From NCBI GenBank assembly GCA_910578115.1, contig CAJTPO010000030.1, forward strand, positions 11,049-55,290: 44,242 nucleotides of DNA, in the 5' to 3' direction. The translations under genes and the position numbers were made by a program. Each line of letters opens with the position of its first letter. Positions within the stretch are counted from its first letter, which is position 1. Below are positions 24,364 to 32,884 of this stretch, piece after piece. The notes under the pieces were generated by a model that saw nothing but the letters and a program-made list of their open reading frames with translations, did no database searches and had not been told where the DNA came from. Origin of the DNA: an uncultured Lachnospiraceae bacterium. GTDB taxonomy: Bacteria > Bacillota > Clostridia > Lachnospirales > Lachnospiraceae.

Positions 24364-25701
24364 ATGGATTTATTTGAATATATGCGGAGCACAAACCAGG
24401 AGAAAGAATCTCCATTGGCGGCCAGGCTGCGGCCAGCTGCGTTAGATGAGGTGGTGGGACAGCAGCATATCATAGGAAAAGATAAGCTGCTCTATCGTGC
24501 GATCAAGGCAGACAAATTAAGTTCGATCATCTTTTACGGACCGCCCGGTACGGGGAAGACAACTCTGGCCAGAGTGATCGCCAATACTACCAGCGCCGAG
24601 TTTACGCAGATCAATGCCACCGTTGCCGGCAAGAAGGACATGGAAGCGGTGGTGGAGAAGGCGAAGGAACTGCGCGGTATGTATGGGAAGAAGACCATAC
24701 TTTTTATCGATGAGATCCATCGCTTTAATAAAGGCCAGCAGGACTATCTGCTTCCCTTCGTGGAGGACGGCACTTTGATCCTGATCGGAGCGACCACGGA
24801 GAACCCGTATTTCGAGGTGAACGGGGCATTGATCTCCCGTTCCATCATCTTTGAATTGCATCCGTTATCTATTGAAGATATCAAGATGCTTCTCCACCGG
24901 GCGGTGTACGACAAGGAGAAGGGAATGGGTGCTTATGATGCGGTGATCGAGGAAGATGCCGTCAATTTCCTGGCGGAGCTGTCCGGCGGTGATGCCAGAC
25001 ATGCGTTGAATGCGGTGGAGCTGGGCATTATGACGACTAAGCGGAGTGAAGACGGCAAGATACATATCACGTTGGCGGTGGCCCAGGAATGTATTCAGAA
25101 ACGAGTGTTACGGTATGATAAGTCGGGGGACAGTCATTATGATACCATCTCGGCATTTATCAAGAGTATGCGCGGTTCTGATCCGGATGCGGCAGTTTAC
25201 TATCTGAGTCGCATGTTGAATGCGGGTGAGAGTGTAACCTTTATTGCCAGACGTATTATGATCTGTGCGTCGGAGGATGTGGGAAATGTAGATCCCATGG
25301 CATTGTGCGTGGCGGTCAATGCTTCGCTGGCAGTTGAGAGAGTGGGCATGCCGGAAGCGCAGATAATTCTGTCCCAGGCAGTTTCCTATGTGGCCTGTGC
25401 GCCTAAGAGCAATGCCGCCTGCAATGCGGTCTTTCAGGCGTCGGAGGCGGTCAGACAGACGGGGAATCTTCCCATACCGACTCATCTGCAGGATGCACAT
25501 TATAAAGGGGCAGCCAGGCTGGGGCATGGGACAGGTTATAAATATGCCCACGATTATCCGAACCACTATGTGAAACAGCAGTATCTGCCCTATGAGCTGA
25601 ACGGCAAAGAATTTTATCGGCCTACAGGAAACGGCTATGAGGCGAAGATCAGAGAGCATATGAAACGTATAAAGGAAGAAGCGGCACATGATACTGAATA
25701 A
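24364..25701 (+). CDS. rarA: Replication-associated recombination protein RarA/MgsA
   Basis: 445 residues, the family size. The N-terminus PLAARLRPAALDEVVGQQHI is diagnostic. AAA+ elements follow: Walker A GPPGTGKT at about 59-66, Walker B ILFIDEIHRFNK, sensor 1 GATTENPYFEVN, and GGDARHALNAVEL (sensor 2). The C-terminal tetramerisation domain contains KSMRGSDPDAAVYYL and YKYAHDYPNHYVKQQYLP. RarA is a clamp-loader-like ATPase that works at stalled replication forks. It has its own promoter. Its last 14 bases overlap the start of the DUF5722 gene. Confidence 0.96.
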   Translation: MDLFEYMRSTNQEKESPLAARLRPAALDEVVGQQHIIGKDKLLYRAIKADKLSSIIFYGPPGTGKTTLARVIANTTSAEFTQINATVAGKKDMEAVVEKAKELRGMYGKKTILFIDEIHRFNKGQQDYLLPFVEDGTLILIGATTENPYFEVNGALISRSIIFELHPLSIEDIKMLLHRAVYDKEKGMGAYDAVIEEDAVNFLAELSGGDARHALNAVELGIMTTKRSEDGKIHITLAVAQECIQKRVLRYDKSGDSHYDTISAFIKSMRGSDPDAAVYYLSRMLNAGESVTFIARRIMICASEDVGNVDPMALCVAVNASLAVERVGMPEAQIILSQAVSYVACAPKSNAACNAVFQASEAVRQTGNLPIPTHLQDAHYKGAARLGHGTGYKYAHDYPNHYVKQQYLPYELNGKEFYRPTGNGYEAKIREHMKRIKEEAAHDTE

Positions 25702-27955
25702 TGGTAACGATGACAAGAGAATCCAGGATCATAATGAGATTGAGGAAAGTGAAAATAAGCAGGATCCGGATGGCAGCGGAGGTGGACGTGCATCCGGCAG
25801 TAAGAAGGCAATTGCAGGGAGTGGCACAGGTGCGCCTGTAAAAAAGAAGAAAAAGAGAAAGCGGATCATCGATAAAGCGAAAGTTGCCGAGAACAAGAAG
25901 AAAGCCAAGGCAAAGAAACGACGCCAGAAAGAACAGTTGAAAAAAGAAAAAGCCAGGATCAAGGCCGAGAAGCAAAAGGGCAGGGTGCTGGAGGAATCGG
26001 TGAAGCTGGAAGAGTCGGTAACGGTAAATGACAGAGGGGCAGTAGAGCGGACTATTACGGTGGAAGAAACCTATGTCATTGAAGAGACTGACGGGACAAA
26101 GAAAGAGTCCAGGGGAAGAAAGCGTCTCTTTATGATCGCGGGGATTGTGACGGCGGTGGTTCTTTTAGGCGGGGCGGGTTCTTTTCTGGGAATACGTCAT
26201 TATCTGGAGCAGTTGGCGGCAGCGGATGCGGCGGTAGAGGCGATGGTCCATACTGAGGCGGTGGCCATGACAGAGTACAGCGTTTGGCGGCATAAGAAGG
26301 ATCGCGTAAAGAAGCATGCCGGAGAAGGAATTTCCAAGGCGCTTACGGACGCTGCTCGTTTTGTGATTGACGGTGTGAGGAACAGGCCGCCGGAGGTTGA
26401 GCTGACGGAAGCAAACGCGGCTGATTTTGCCACAATCGAAAGTTGTGTGATCAATACGGAGACTGGTAAAATAGATGTGACGATGTCTGCGCAGGGGCTG
26501 GCGGTCAGTGATGACGGCTACTACTATTTGTTTGAGGAAAAGGCATATGAGAATGGAATAACGGATGATGAATATATTATAGAGGATCAGAAAGATGTTG
26601 ATTTGACTTTTTCAGTCAATCTAAATTACAACAGTGTTAACTCCAGGCTGTTTTCCAAATTTGTTGTGGCGGTGAAGAAAGACGGCGAATTTATGGCCAT
26701 CAGTAAGCCACGGCATATTACGAATCCGGAAGCCATAGCCAGGTACAGTCCTTCATTTGGAAATACGTCCTCCAAGAAAGGGCTTCTGGTGGATCCGGAG
26801 AAGTTACGGGGATCGGAACTGGATGATCTGGGAGTGAAGCACGCTGCTTATAACATTCCGCTCAGCAGAATCCTCGGCAATACGAGCAATGCTTATTATC
26901 CAACGGTTTACTATACCTATAATGGAAGAAGCTATGCCTTTAACGGTCAGGTCATAGCGGAATACGATTATGTCTTTTCAACCCTGACGAATAAAGGTAT
27001 TATCACGACGGCTATTATCTTAAATGATATTCATCCGGGTTATATGGAGCTGATCCATCCAAAGGCACGTTCCGGAGGCGGCAATGCGCCTTACTATGCG
27101 TTTAATGCTACGGATAAAGAGGGAACGGAATATATAGCGGCCATAGCTTCCTTCCTGGCGAATCGGTATGCGGGTACCGGACATGGTAAGGTTATGAACT
27201 GGGTGATCGGCAACGAGATCAATGCCAGAAAGGAATGGAACTACATAGAATATATGGAGACAGAGGCTTACGTGGAGGAGTATGCGAAGGCTTTCCGCAT
27301 TTTCTATAACGCCATTCTCAGTATCAACGGTAACGCCAGGGTCTATATTTCGCTGGACCAGCAGTGGGTCAAGAGCCTGTATTCCAACGGCGGCTTTGGT
27401 TCGAAACAGATTCTGGATGAATTTAACAGAAATATTAAGGAAGACGGGAACATAGACTGGGGTGTGGCACAGCATCCGTATAATTACCCGCTGACCAGTG
27501 CCAAGGCGTGGAGTACCAGTGGCAAGTCCGGTTCTTATGTATTGAATTCAGAGACTACGCCGGTGATTACGATCAAGAATATTCATGTTTTGACAGATTA
27601 TCTGCAGAAAGAAGACTTTCTGACGGAGTCCGGAGAGGTGAGACATGTGATTCTGAGTGAGATGGGCTATACATCTTCTGCCGGGCAGGATCTGCAGGCG
27701 GCTTCCTTTGTGTATGCCTATAAGATCATAGAGTCCAATCGGTACATTGACAGTATGTTGTTTTCCAGACAGACAGATGCACCGGTGGAATTGGCACAGG
27801 GACTGGCGCTGGGGATCAATACTCTGGGCGGCGGCCGCAAATCCATCTACAATGCGTTTAAGTATGTGGATACGGCAGAATCCGCCAAATATACGGATTT
27901 TGCCCTGCGGGTTATCGGTATCAGTAACTGGGGAGAAGTGATCTCAAAACATTGA
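25688..27955 (+). CDS. DUF5722 membrane-anchored protein with glycosidase-like fold
   Basis: 755 residues. Residues 1-150 are cytoplasmic and extremely Lys/Glu-rich (runs such as KKKKKRKRI and KKKAKAKKRRQKEQLKK). One membrane helix lies at about 152-174 (FMIAGIVTAVVLLGGAGSFL). The exported part starts with a sandwich-like region (about 245-350) and continues with DUF5722: GVKHAAYNIPLSRIL, ITTAIILNDIHPGYMELIHP, KVMNWVIGNEINARKEW and QHPYNYPLT. The NE of GNEIN and a later conserved Glu (LSEMGYTS) look like the acid/base pair of clan-A glycoside hydrolases, so a TIM-barrel enzyme acting on wall or surface glycans is likely (inference). Its ATG overlaps rarA by 14 bases, implying translational coupling. 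Confidence 0.85.
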   Translation: MILNNGNDDKRIQDHNEIEESENKQDPDGSGGGRASGSKKAIAGSGTGAPVKKKKKRKRIIDKAKVAENKKKAKAKKRRQKEQLKKEKARIKAEKQKGRVLEESVKLEESVTVNDRGAVERTITVEETYVIEETDGTKKESRGRKRLFMIAGIVTAVVLLGGAGSFLGIRHYLEQLAAADAAVEAMVHTEAVAMTEYSVWRHKKDRVKKHAGEGISKALTDAARFVIDGVRNRPPEVELTEANAADFATIESCVINTETGKIDVTMSAQGLAVSDDGYYYLFEEKAYENGITDDEYIIEDQKDVDLTFSVNLNYNSVNSRLFSKFVVAVKKDGEFMAISKPRHITNPEAIARYSPSFGNTSSKKGLLVDPEKLRGSELDDLGVKHAAYNIPLSRILGNTSNAYYPTVYYTYNGRSYAFNGQVIAEYDYVFSTLTNKGIITTAIILNDIHPGYMELIHPKARSGGGNAPYYAFNATDKEGTEYIAAIASFLANRYAGTGHGKVMNWVIGNEINARKEWNYIEYMETEAYVEEYAKAFRIFYNAILSINGNARVYISLDQQWVKSLYSNGGFGSKQILDEFNRNIKEDGNIDWGVAQHPYNYPLTSAKAWSTSGKSGSYVLNSETTPVITIKNIHVLTDYLQKEDFLTESGEVRHVILSEMGYTSSAGQDLQAASFVYAYKIIESNRYIDSMLFSRQTDAPVELAQGLALGINTLGGGRKSIYNAFKYVDTAESAKYTDFALRVIGISNWGEVISKH

Positions 27956-28027
27956 TCCTGAAACTTGTATATGTTTTTGAACATTTACTTCCGGTTACGG
28001 TGGTATGACGATACGGGTTATGGACGG

Positions 28028-28546
28028 TTAGAATAACTGCTCCACCAGATATTGATAGATATTCTGATTTTTCCTGTGCCAGTTGGTGCAGACTGTTTCA
28101 GCGGCTTCTTCATTGGGGACGGACAGAGTGACTTCCACTACTGTAGCGTCCTTTTCTTTTACGGCCAGACGTACTTCATAATCACCGGAAAAAGTTTTGT
28201 TATAATCTGCCAGAACAGAAGTCTCATTGCGCAGTTTAAATTGGTTCCTGTTAAAAAATTCATCGATCTCTTTCTTGAAGGAAGTGTCGATTCGGTTTTT
28301 GAAGAAAGAGAGTGTCTCCTGGCCCTCCGCCGTGATTGTGAGATAAGTGCGGTTATGTTTGGAGTTGGCCAGTACGAAACCGGTATCAACCAATTCGGTG
28401 ATCGCACGCTGCAGATTCATGAAATTGACATAATTCCGCTCCAGCAGAAAATCGTAAATCTGAGCCTGGGTCAATGGAAAGGAAACCCGGTTGAGCATAT
28501 ACAGTACAAGCAGTTTGTTATAGAGAGCCAGTTGATCGTGATTCAT
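28028..28546 (-). CDS. DUF4364 family protein
   Basis: 172 residues. It starts MNHDQLALYNKLLVLYMLNR and contains FPLTQAQIYDFLLERNYVNF followed by RAITELVDTGFV, which looks like a winged-helix DNA-binding domain in the first 75 residues. A second part of alternating strands includes EVRLAVKEKDATVVEVTLSV. DUF4364 is common in Lachnospiraceae and is thought to be a transcription factor, but no target is known. It overlaps the stop of the upstream radical SAM gene by four bases (ATGA), so the two are translationally coupled. AAAGG is the ribosome site. Confidence 0.9.
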   Translation of the reverse strand: MNHDQLALYNKLLVLYMLNRVSFPLTQAQIYDFLLERNYVNFMNLQRAITELVDTGFVLANSKHNRTYLTITAEGQETLSFFKNRIDTSFKKEIDEFFNRNQFKLRNETSVLADYNKTFSGDYEVRLAVKEKDATVVEVTLSVPNEEAAETVCTNWHRKNQNIYQYLVEQLF

Positions 28547-29520
28547 GGAAAAGACCTTTCATAAAGCCGCCCCTGCCAGGAAGAGCGCAGTTTCATTGTG
28601 TGGTGAAGCGTGTTGAGTACGTTTCGCTTGTTCAGACTCCAAAGTGGGGCGAGCAGCAGTGCCGCCGGGCCATCTCCGGTCAGTCTGTGTATTACAATAT
28701 CGGGCGAAAGCTGCTCGAGACAGGAGATAATAAGATCCGTGTAGCGCTCCTGGGATAAGGGACAGCAGCGGCCCTGGGCATACAGCCTGGCAAGATCGGT
28801 GCCGCGGAGTACATGGAGCAGTTGGAGTTTGACACCCCATGTTCCCAGTTGATTAAGGTGGTCAATGGTGGCATGCATATCGTCAGGTGTTTCGTCAGGA
28901 AGGCCGAGAATAATATGCGTGATCACCGGTATATGGGCTTGCTGTAATAAGATGACGCAATCGTCATATACGGATAAAGGGTAGCCTCTCCTTATTAATA
29001 CGGCAGTTTTCTCATGGATAGTTTGCAGTCCCAATTCGATCCAGACAAATTTGTCAGGAAATTCCTCTTTTAAATTGACCAACATAGTCACAATATCTCC
29101 GGTGATACAGTCGGGCCTGGTTGCAATAGAGATGCCGGCTACTGAAGGTTCCCGCAGCGCATCTGTGTAAAGAGAGTGCAGATGGGGCAGGGGACCATAA
29201 GTATTTGTGTATGCCTGGAAGTAAACGATATAGCGCTGTCCGATACGTTTATGGTGGAACAGGGCGATACCGGCGTCAATCTGTTCCGAAACGGAGGGAT
29301 GCAGGACAGTTTTGACCGCATGATCTCCACTGCCGCCGGCCGAGCAGAAGATGCAGCCGTCAGTGCCAAGTTTGCCGTCACGATTAGGGCAGGTGAAACC
29401 GGCATCGACAGCGATCTTATACAGCTTTTCACCATATGTATTTTTCAGGTAGGCATCCAGAGAATAGTATGGTCTGCCGTGCCAATGTTGTGGAGGTTTT
29501 CGCTCCATGTTTCGCTCCAT
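28543..29520 (-). CDS. TIGR01212 family radical SAM protein (YhcC/YtqA-like)
   Basis: 325 residues from the first ATG. The [4Fe-4S] cysteines are Cys44, Cys56 and Cys59 in CPNRDGKLGTDGCIFC, the spacing typical of TIGR01212. Also present are YFQAYTNTYGPL, ISIATRPDCI, WIELGLQTIHEKTAVLIRRG and HIILGLPDET. The substrate of this family is not established; a role in RNA or cofactor modification is suspected. The start region is a direct duplication of ATGGAGCGAAA, giving two candidate ATGs (29520 and 29508); the first copy provides a GGAG eight bases before the second, making 29508 the likely start. It lies in an operon with malic enzyme upstream and DUF4364 downstream. Confidence 0.93.
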   Translation of the reverse strand: MERNMERKPPQHWHGRPYYSLDAYLKNTYGEKLYKIAVDAGFTCPNRDGKLGTDGCIFCSAGGSGDHAVKTVLHPSVSEQIDAGIALFHHKRIGQRYIVYFQAYTNTYGPLPHLHSLYTDALREPSVAGISIATRPDCITGDIVTMLVNLKEEFPDKFVWIELGLQTIHEKTAVLIRRGYPLSVYDDCVILLQQAHIPVITHIILGLPDETPDDMHATIDHLNQLGTWGVKLQLLHVLRGTDLARLYAQGRCCPLSQERYTDLIISCLEQLSPDIVIHRLTGDGPAALLLAPLWSLNKRNVLNTLHHTMKLRSSWQGRLYERSFP

Positions 29521-29551
29521 TTTAATGAAAAATTTTAATGAAAAACCAGGT

Positions 29552-30712
29552 TTATCGGCGGATATGCGACTTCACCGCTTCGGCCACCACTGCAGCCACC
29601 CTCGGGTCAAATGCTTCCGGCATGATATTATCTTCGCACAGTTCTTCTTCCGGCACCAGACCGGCAATGGCATGCGCTGCGGCCAGCTTCATTTCTTCTG
29701 TAATCTGTACGGCGCGGCCTTCCAGAGCTCCTTTGAAGATGCCGGGGAAGGCTACTACATTATTGATCTGGTTCGGGAAGTCGGAGCGTCCTGTGCCGAC
29801 GATTCTTGCACCGGCAGCCCGGGCGGCGTCCGGCATGATCTCAGGGACGGGATTCGCCATGGCAAAGAGAATGGCGTCCTGATTCATGGAGGATACCATA
29901 TCGGGTGTTACAATATTGGGCGCGGATACACCGACAAAGATATCGGCGCCTTTCATGGCATCGGCAAGAGAGCCGGCTTCTGCGCCTGGATTGGTCATTT
30001 CGGCCATTTTCTGCTGTACGGGATTCAGCCCTTCTGTATCTGGATTGATGATACCGGTCCTGTCACACATGATGATGTTGGTAAAGCCATAGTTTAACAG
30101 CAGCCGGGTGATGGCAATGCCGGCACTTCCGGCTCCGTTGACGATGACTCTGCAGATTTCTTTCTGCTTACCGACTACCTTGAGAGCGTTAATGATGCCG
30201 GCAAGAACGACGATAGCCGTTCCGTGCTGGTCGTCGTGAAATACGGGAATATCCAGGATTTCCTTGAGTCGTTCTTCGATTTCAAAGCAGCGGGGAGCAC
30301 TGATGTCCTCGAGATTAATGCCGCCGAAACCGGGGGCAAGATAAGTTACAGCCTTGATAATCTCTTCGGTATCCTGCGTGTCCAGACAGATCGGTACGGC
30401 GTTAACGCCGCCGAATTCTTTGAACAGCACGGCTTTGCCCTCCATGACAGGCATGGCAGCGTGAGGACCGATATTGCCAAGCCCCAGTACGGCGCTGCCG
30501 TCGGATACGACAGCTACGGTATTGGACTTCCACGTATAAGTGTAGGCAGCTTCTCTGTCCTGTGCAATCACCTTGCAGGGTTCTGCCACGCCCGGCGTAT
30601 ATGCCAGCGCCAGATCCTCACGTGTTTGGACTCTGGCTTTGGCCGTTGTTTCCAGTTTACCATTCCACTGTTTATGTAACATCAATGCCTTTTCGTTCGT
30701 CGTCATGCTCAT
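29552..30712 (-). CDS. NAD(P)-dependent malic enzyme
   Basis: 386 residues, the short bacterial (YtsJ/MaeB N-domain) form without the phosphotransacetylase extension. Motifs: LALAYTPGVAEPCKVI, SDGSAVLGLGNIGPHAAMPVMEGKAVLFK, the metal-binding region VFHDDQHGTAIVV, the Rossmann fold VIVNGAGSAGIAITRLLL, and IFVGVSAPNIV. It decarboxylates malate to pyruvate with NAD(P)+ and a divalent metal, feeding pyruvate and reducing power. GTGAGGT precedes the ATG. The gap to the radical SAM gene is 31 bases. It is divergent from rho, 270 bases away. Confidence 0.95.
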   Translation of the reverse strand: MSMTTNEKALMLHKQWNGKLETTAKARVQTREDLALAYTPGVAEPCKVIAQDREAAYTYTWKSNTVAVVSDGSAVLGLGNIGPHAAMPVMEGKAVLFKEFGGVNAVPICLDTQDTEEIIKAVTYLAPGFGGINLEDISAPRCFEIEERLKEILDIPVFHDDQHGTAIVVLAGIINALKVVGKQKEICRVIVNGAGSAGIAITRLLLNYGFTNIIMCDRTGIINPDTEGLNPVQQKMAEMTNPGAEAGSLADAMKGADIFVGVSAPNIVTPDMVSSMNQDAILFAMANPVPEIMPDAARAAGARIVGTGRSDFPNQINNVVAFPGIFKGALEGRAVQITEEMKLAAAHAIAGLVPEEELCEDNIMPEAFDPRVAAVVAEAVKSHIRR

Positions 30713-30829
30713 ACCTCACTTACTAAATTTGCCTGTTATATTTTCTGTGCATTTCTTACAATGCTTTGGGTGCCCTGCACATTTTACCATACCCTTCGTT
30801 CTTTTTCCATGCAATATGCAAAAAAGTAC

Positions 30830-30858
30830 TTCCTATTTCGAAAAAGGTAGTGTATAAT
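30830..30858 (+). promoter_or_regulatory. Putative rho promoter
   Basis: Perfect -10 TATAAT (30853-30858) with a poor -35 TTCCTA (30830-30835) at a 17-base spacing. The leader to the rho ATG at 30982 is about 115 bases, as is common for autoregulated rho genes; no terminator was seen in it. Confidence 0.5.
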
Positions 30859-30981
30859 GTCCAATAGAATAGACAGCCTATTGATCATTTCGAATGGCAC
30901 ATCAGGTAAGAAATCCCAGGACGAAAGAACGTATATAGAAGAATGTATATAGAGGTTCTATCAAAAATACAGGAGGAATGT

Positions 30982-32328
30982 ATGAGAGAAAAGTATGAAT
31001 CACTTGCGCTTGCTGACTTGAAGGCAGTTGCAAAGGCAAGAGGAATCAAGGGCACTTCGACTATGAAGAAGGCAGAGATCGTGACATTAATGCTGGCGGA
31101 GGACGAGAAAGACAAGGCAGCCGGTAAGGAAGTTACGGTGAAATCTGTAGTGCCGGCGAGGAAAGAGAACGGCGAGGAAGAGAAATTCCCGGCAGAGTTG
31201 GACAGTGGGATCACAGCCAGCGGCATTCTGGAAGTTATGAGTGACGGATTCGGATTCATTCGCTGTGAGAATTATCTGCCAGGAGAGAATGATGTCTATG
31301 TGGCACCCAGCCAGATTAGACGGTTTGGATTAAAAACGGGTGATATTTTAGAGGGAAATACAAGGGTCAAGACACAGAACGAGAAGTTCAGCGCGCTTTT
31401 GTATGTGAAGTCCATCAATGGATTTTTACCGGAGATCGCCATGCGCAGGCCGAGTTTCGAGGACTTGACGCCGATCTTTCCGAATGAGAGACTGAAACTG
31501 GAAACACCGGGCGCTTCCGTGGCCATGCGGATCATGGACCTGATCAGTCCGGTCGGTAAGGGGCAGAGAGGTATGATCGTATCTCCTCCCAAGGCAGGTA
31601 AGACTACCTTATTAAAAGCCGTGGCGAAATCCATTACCAGGACGACGCCGGATGCACATCTGATCATTCTGCTGATCGATGAGCGGCCTGAGGAAGTGAC
31701 CGATATCAAAGAGGCTATTGAGGGACCGAATGTGGAGGTGATCTATTCCACCTTCGATGAGCTTCCCGAGCATCATAAGAGAGTGTCCGAGATGGTGATC
31801 GAGCGCGCAAAGCGCCTTGTAGAGCACGGCAGAGATGTGGTGATCCTCCTGGACAGCATTACCCGTCTTACCAGGGCCTACAATCTGGTGGTTCCGCCCA
31901 GTGGACGTACATTGTCAGGTGGTCTGGATCCGGCAGCGTTACATATGCCGAAGCGGATTTTCGGTGCGGCCCGTAATATGAGAGAGGGCGGCAGTCTGAC
32001 AATTCTTGCGACAGCCCTGGTGGAGACCGGCAGCAGAATGGACGATGTTATATATGAAGAATTTAAGGGAACCGGCAATATGGAAATGATCCTGGACCGT
32101 AAGCTGTCAGAGAAGAGGGTGTTCCCGGCGATCGACATTCCGAAGTCCAGTACCAGAAGGGAAGACCTGCTTTTGTCTCCGGACGAACTGGAAGCGATCA
32201 ATATCATACGTAAGGCGCTTAACGGTATGAAAGCGGATGAAGCGGTGGAGAAGATTCTGGACATGTTTGCAAGAACGAAGAATAATAATGAGTTTGTAAA
32301 TATGGTCAAGAAAATGAAGTTTATATAG
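30982..32328 (+). CDS. rho: Transcription termination factor Rho
   Basis: 448 residues when started at 30982, where AGGAGG lies 5 bases upstream; an earlier in-frame start at 30943 lacks a ribosome site. The N-terminal Rho_N domain (ESLALADLKAVAKARGIK) is followed by a short charged linker, the OB-fold RNA-binding domain (SGILEVMSDGFGFIRCENYL with the RNP1-like GFGFIR), and the ATPase: Walker A SPPKAGKTT near 201, Walker B DVVILLDSITRLTRAYN, and the arginine-rich region DPAALHMPKRIFGAARNMREGGS. Rho is a hexameric RNA translocase that stops transcription of untranslated RNA. It is followed by rpmE, an order usual in Clostridia. Confidence 0.97.
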   Translation: MREKYESLALADLKAVAKARGIKGTSTMKKAEIVTLMLAEDEKDKAAGKEVTVKSVVPARKENGEEEKFPAELDSGITASGILEVMSDGFGFIRCENYLPGENDVYVAPSQIRRFGLKTGDILEGNTRVKTQNEKFSALLYVKSINGFLPEIAMRRPSFEDLTPIFPNERLKLETPGASVAMRIMDLISPVGKGQRGMIVSPPKAGKTTLLKAVAKSITRTTPDAHLIILLIDERPEEVTDIKEAIEGPNVEVIYSTFDELPEHHKRVSEMVIERAKRLVEHGRDVVILLDSITRLTRAYNLVVPPSGRTLSGGLDPAALHMPKRIFGAARNMREGGSLTILATALVETGSRMDDVIYEEFKGTGNMEMILDRKLSEKRVFPAIDIPKSSTRREDLLLSPDELEAINIIRKALNGMKADEAVEKILDMFARTKNNNEFVNMVKKMKFI

Positions 32329-32385
32329 GACGCTGTGGACAGCAGCGTGCCGCTGTAATATGGGATTAATTTTGCAGGAAAAGAC

Positions 32386-32414
32386 TTGCATCCTCTAAGG
32401 TCCTATGCTACAAT
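32386..32414 (+). promoter_or_regulatory. rpmE promoter
   Basis: TTGCAT (32386-32391), 17-base spacer, TACAAT (32409-32414) with TG at 32406-32407 (extended -10). It gives a leader of about 125 bases before rpmE. Confidence 0.7.
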
Positions 32415-32541
32415 GTAGGAGTTGTCGGTTTTAGACAACATGGGATGAGAAATAACGGCGACAACGCCTGCATGTATGAGTTATTAGTAAGCGGTGGCAT
32501 GAAAGCGGCATACCGTAAGAAGAGAAAGGAGTTTAGTTACA
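32415..32541 (+). promoter_or_regulatory. Structured leader of rpmE (possible L31 leader)
   Basis: Two hairpins are visible: GTTGTC (32421-32426) with GACAAC (32434-32439), and GGCG (32457-32460) with CGCC (32465-32468) around an ACAA loop. Ribosomal-protein leaders upstream of L31 genes are known in Firmicutes and mediate feedback by the protein. Membership in that family cannot be confirmed by eye. Confidence 0.45.
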
Positions 32542-32544
32542 GAG

Positions 32545-32751
32545 ATGAAAGAAGGAATCCATCCTGAGTATTATCAGGCAACAGTGACGTGTAACTGCGG
32601 TAACACATTTGTGACAGGTTCAACGAAACCTGAGATTCACGTGGAAGTATGTTCCAAATGTCATTCATTCTACACAGGTCAGCAGAAAGCTGCACAGGCT
32701 CGTGGACGTATCGATAAGTTCAATAAGAAATACGGTGTGGAAAACAAATAA
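32545..32751 (+). CDS. rpmE: 50S ribosomal protein L31, zinc-binding type
   Basis: 68 residues starting MKEGIHPEYYQATVTCNCGN. Cys16, Cys18, Cys36 and Cys39 (CNCG and CSKC) make this the zinc-containing C+ form, as distinct from the zinc-free YtiA/RpmE2 form induced on zinc starvation. L31 bridges the two ribosomal subunits. AAAGGAG stands 13 bases before the ATG. It has its own promoter and a strong terminator, so it is a single-gene unit despite lying between rho and DUF1385. Confidence 0.97.
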   Translation: MKEGIHPEYYQATVTCNCGNTFVTGSTKPEIHVEVCSKCHSFYTGQQKAAQARGRIDKFNKKYGVENK

Positions 32752-32763
32752 GTTTTGTACAGG

Positions 32764-32794
32764 AAGGGTGAGGTGCTTATCTCACCCTTTTCTA
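32764..32794 (+). terminator. Intrinsic terminator of rpmE
   Basis: Perfect 9-bp stem AAGGGTGAG (32764-32772) with CTCACCCTT (32781-32789), 8-base loop, followed by TTTTCT. It begins 12 bases after the rpmE stop. Confidence 0.88.
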
Positions 32795-32884
32795 TAATTT
32801 ATCATTGTTTTATTTTTAAGGGAAAATTGATTTGGCGCAGGAGCGGCATGATATTTTCTAATCAATGTATGAGGACAATACAGA

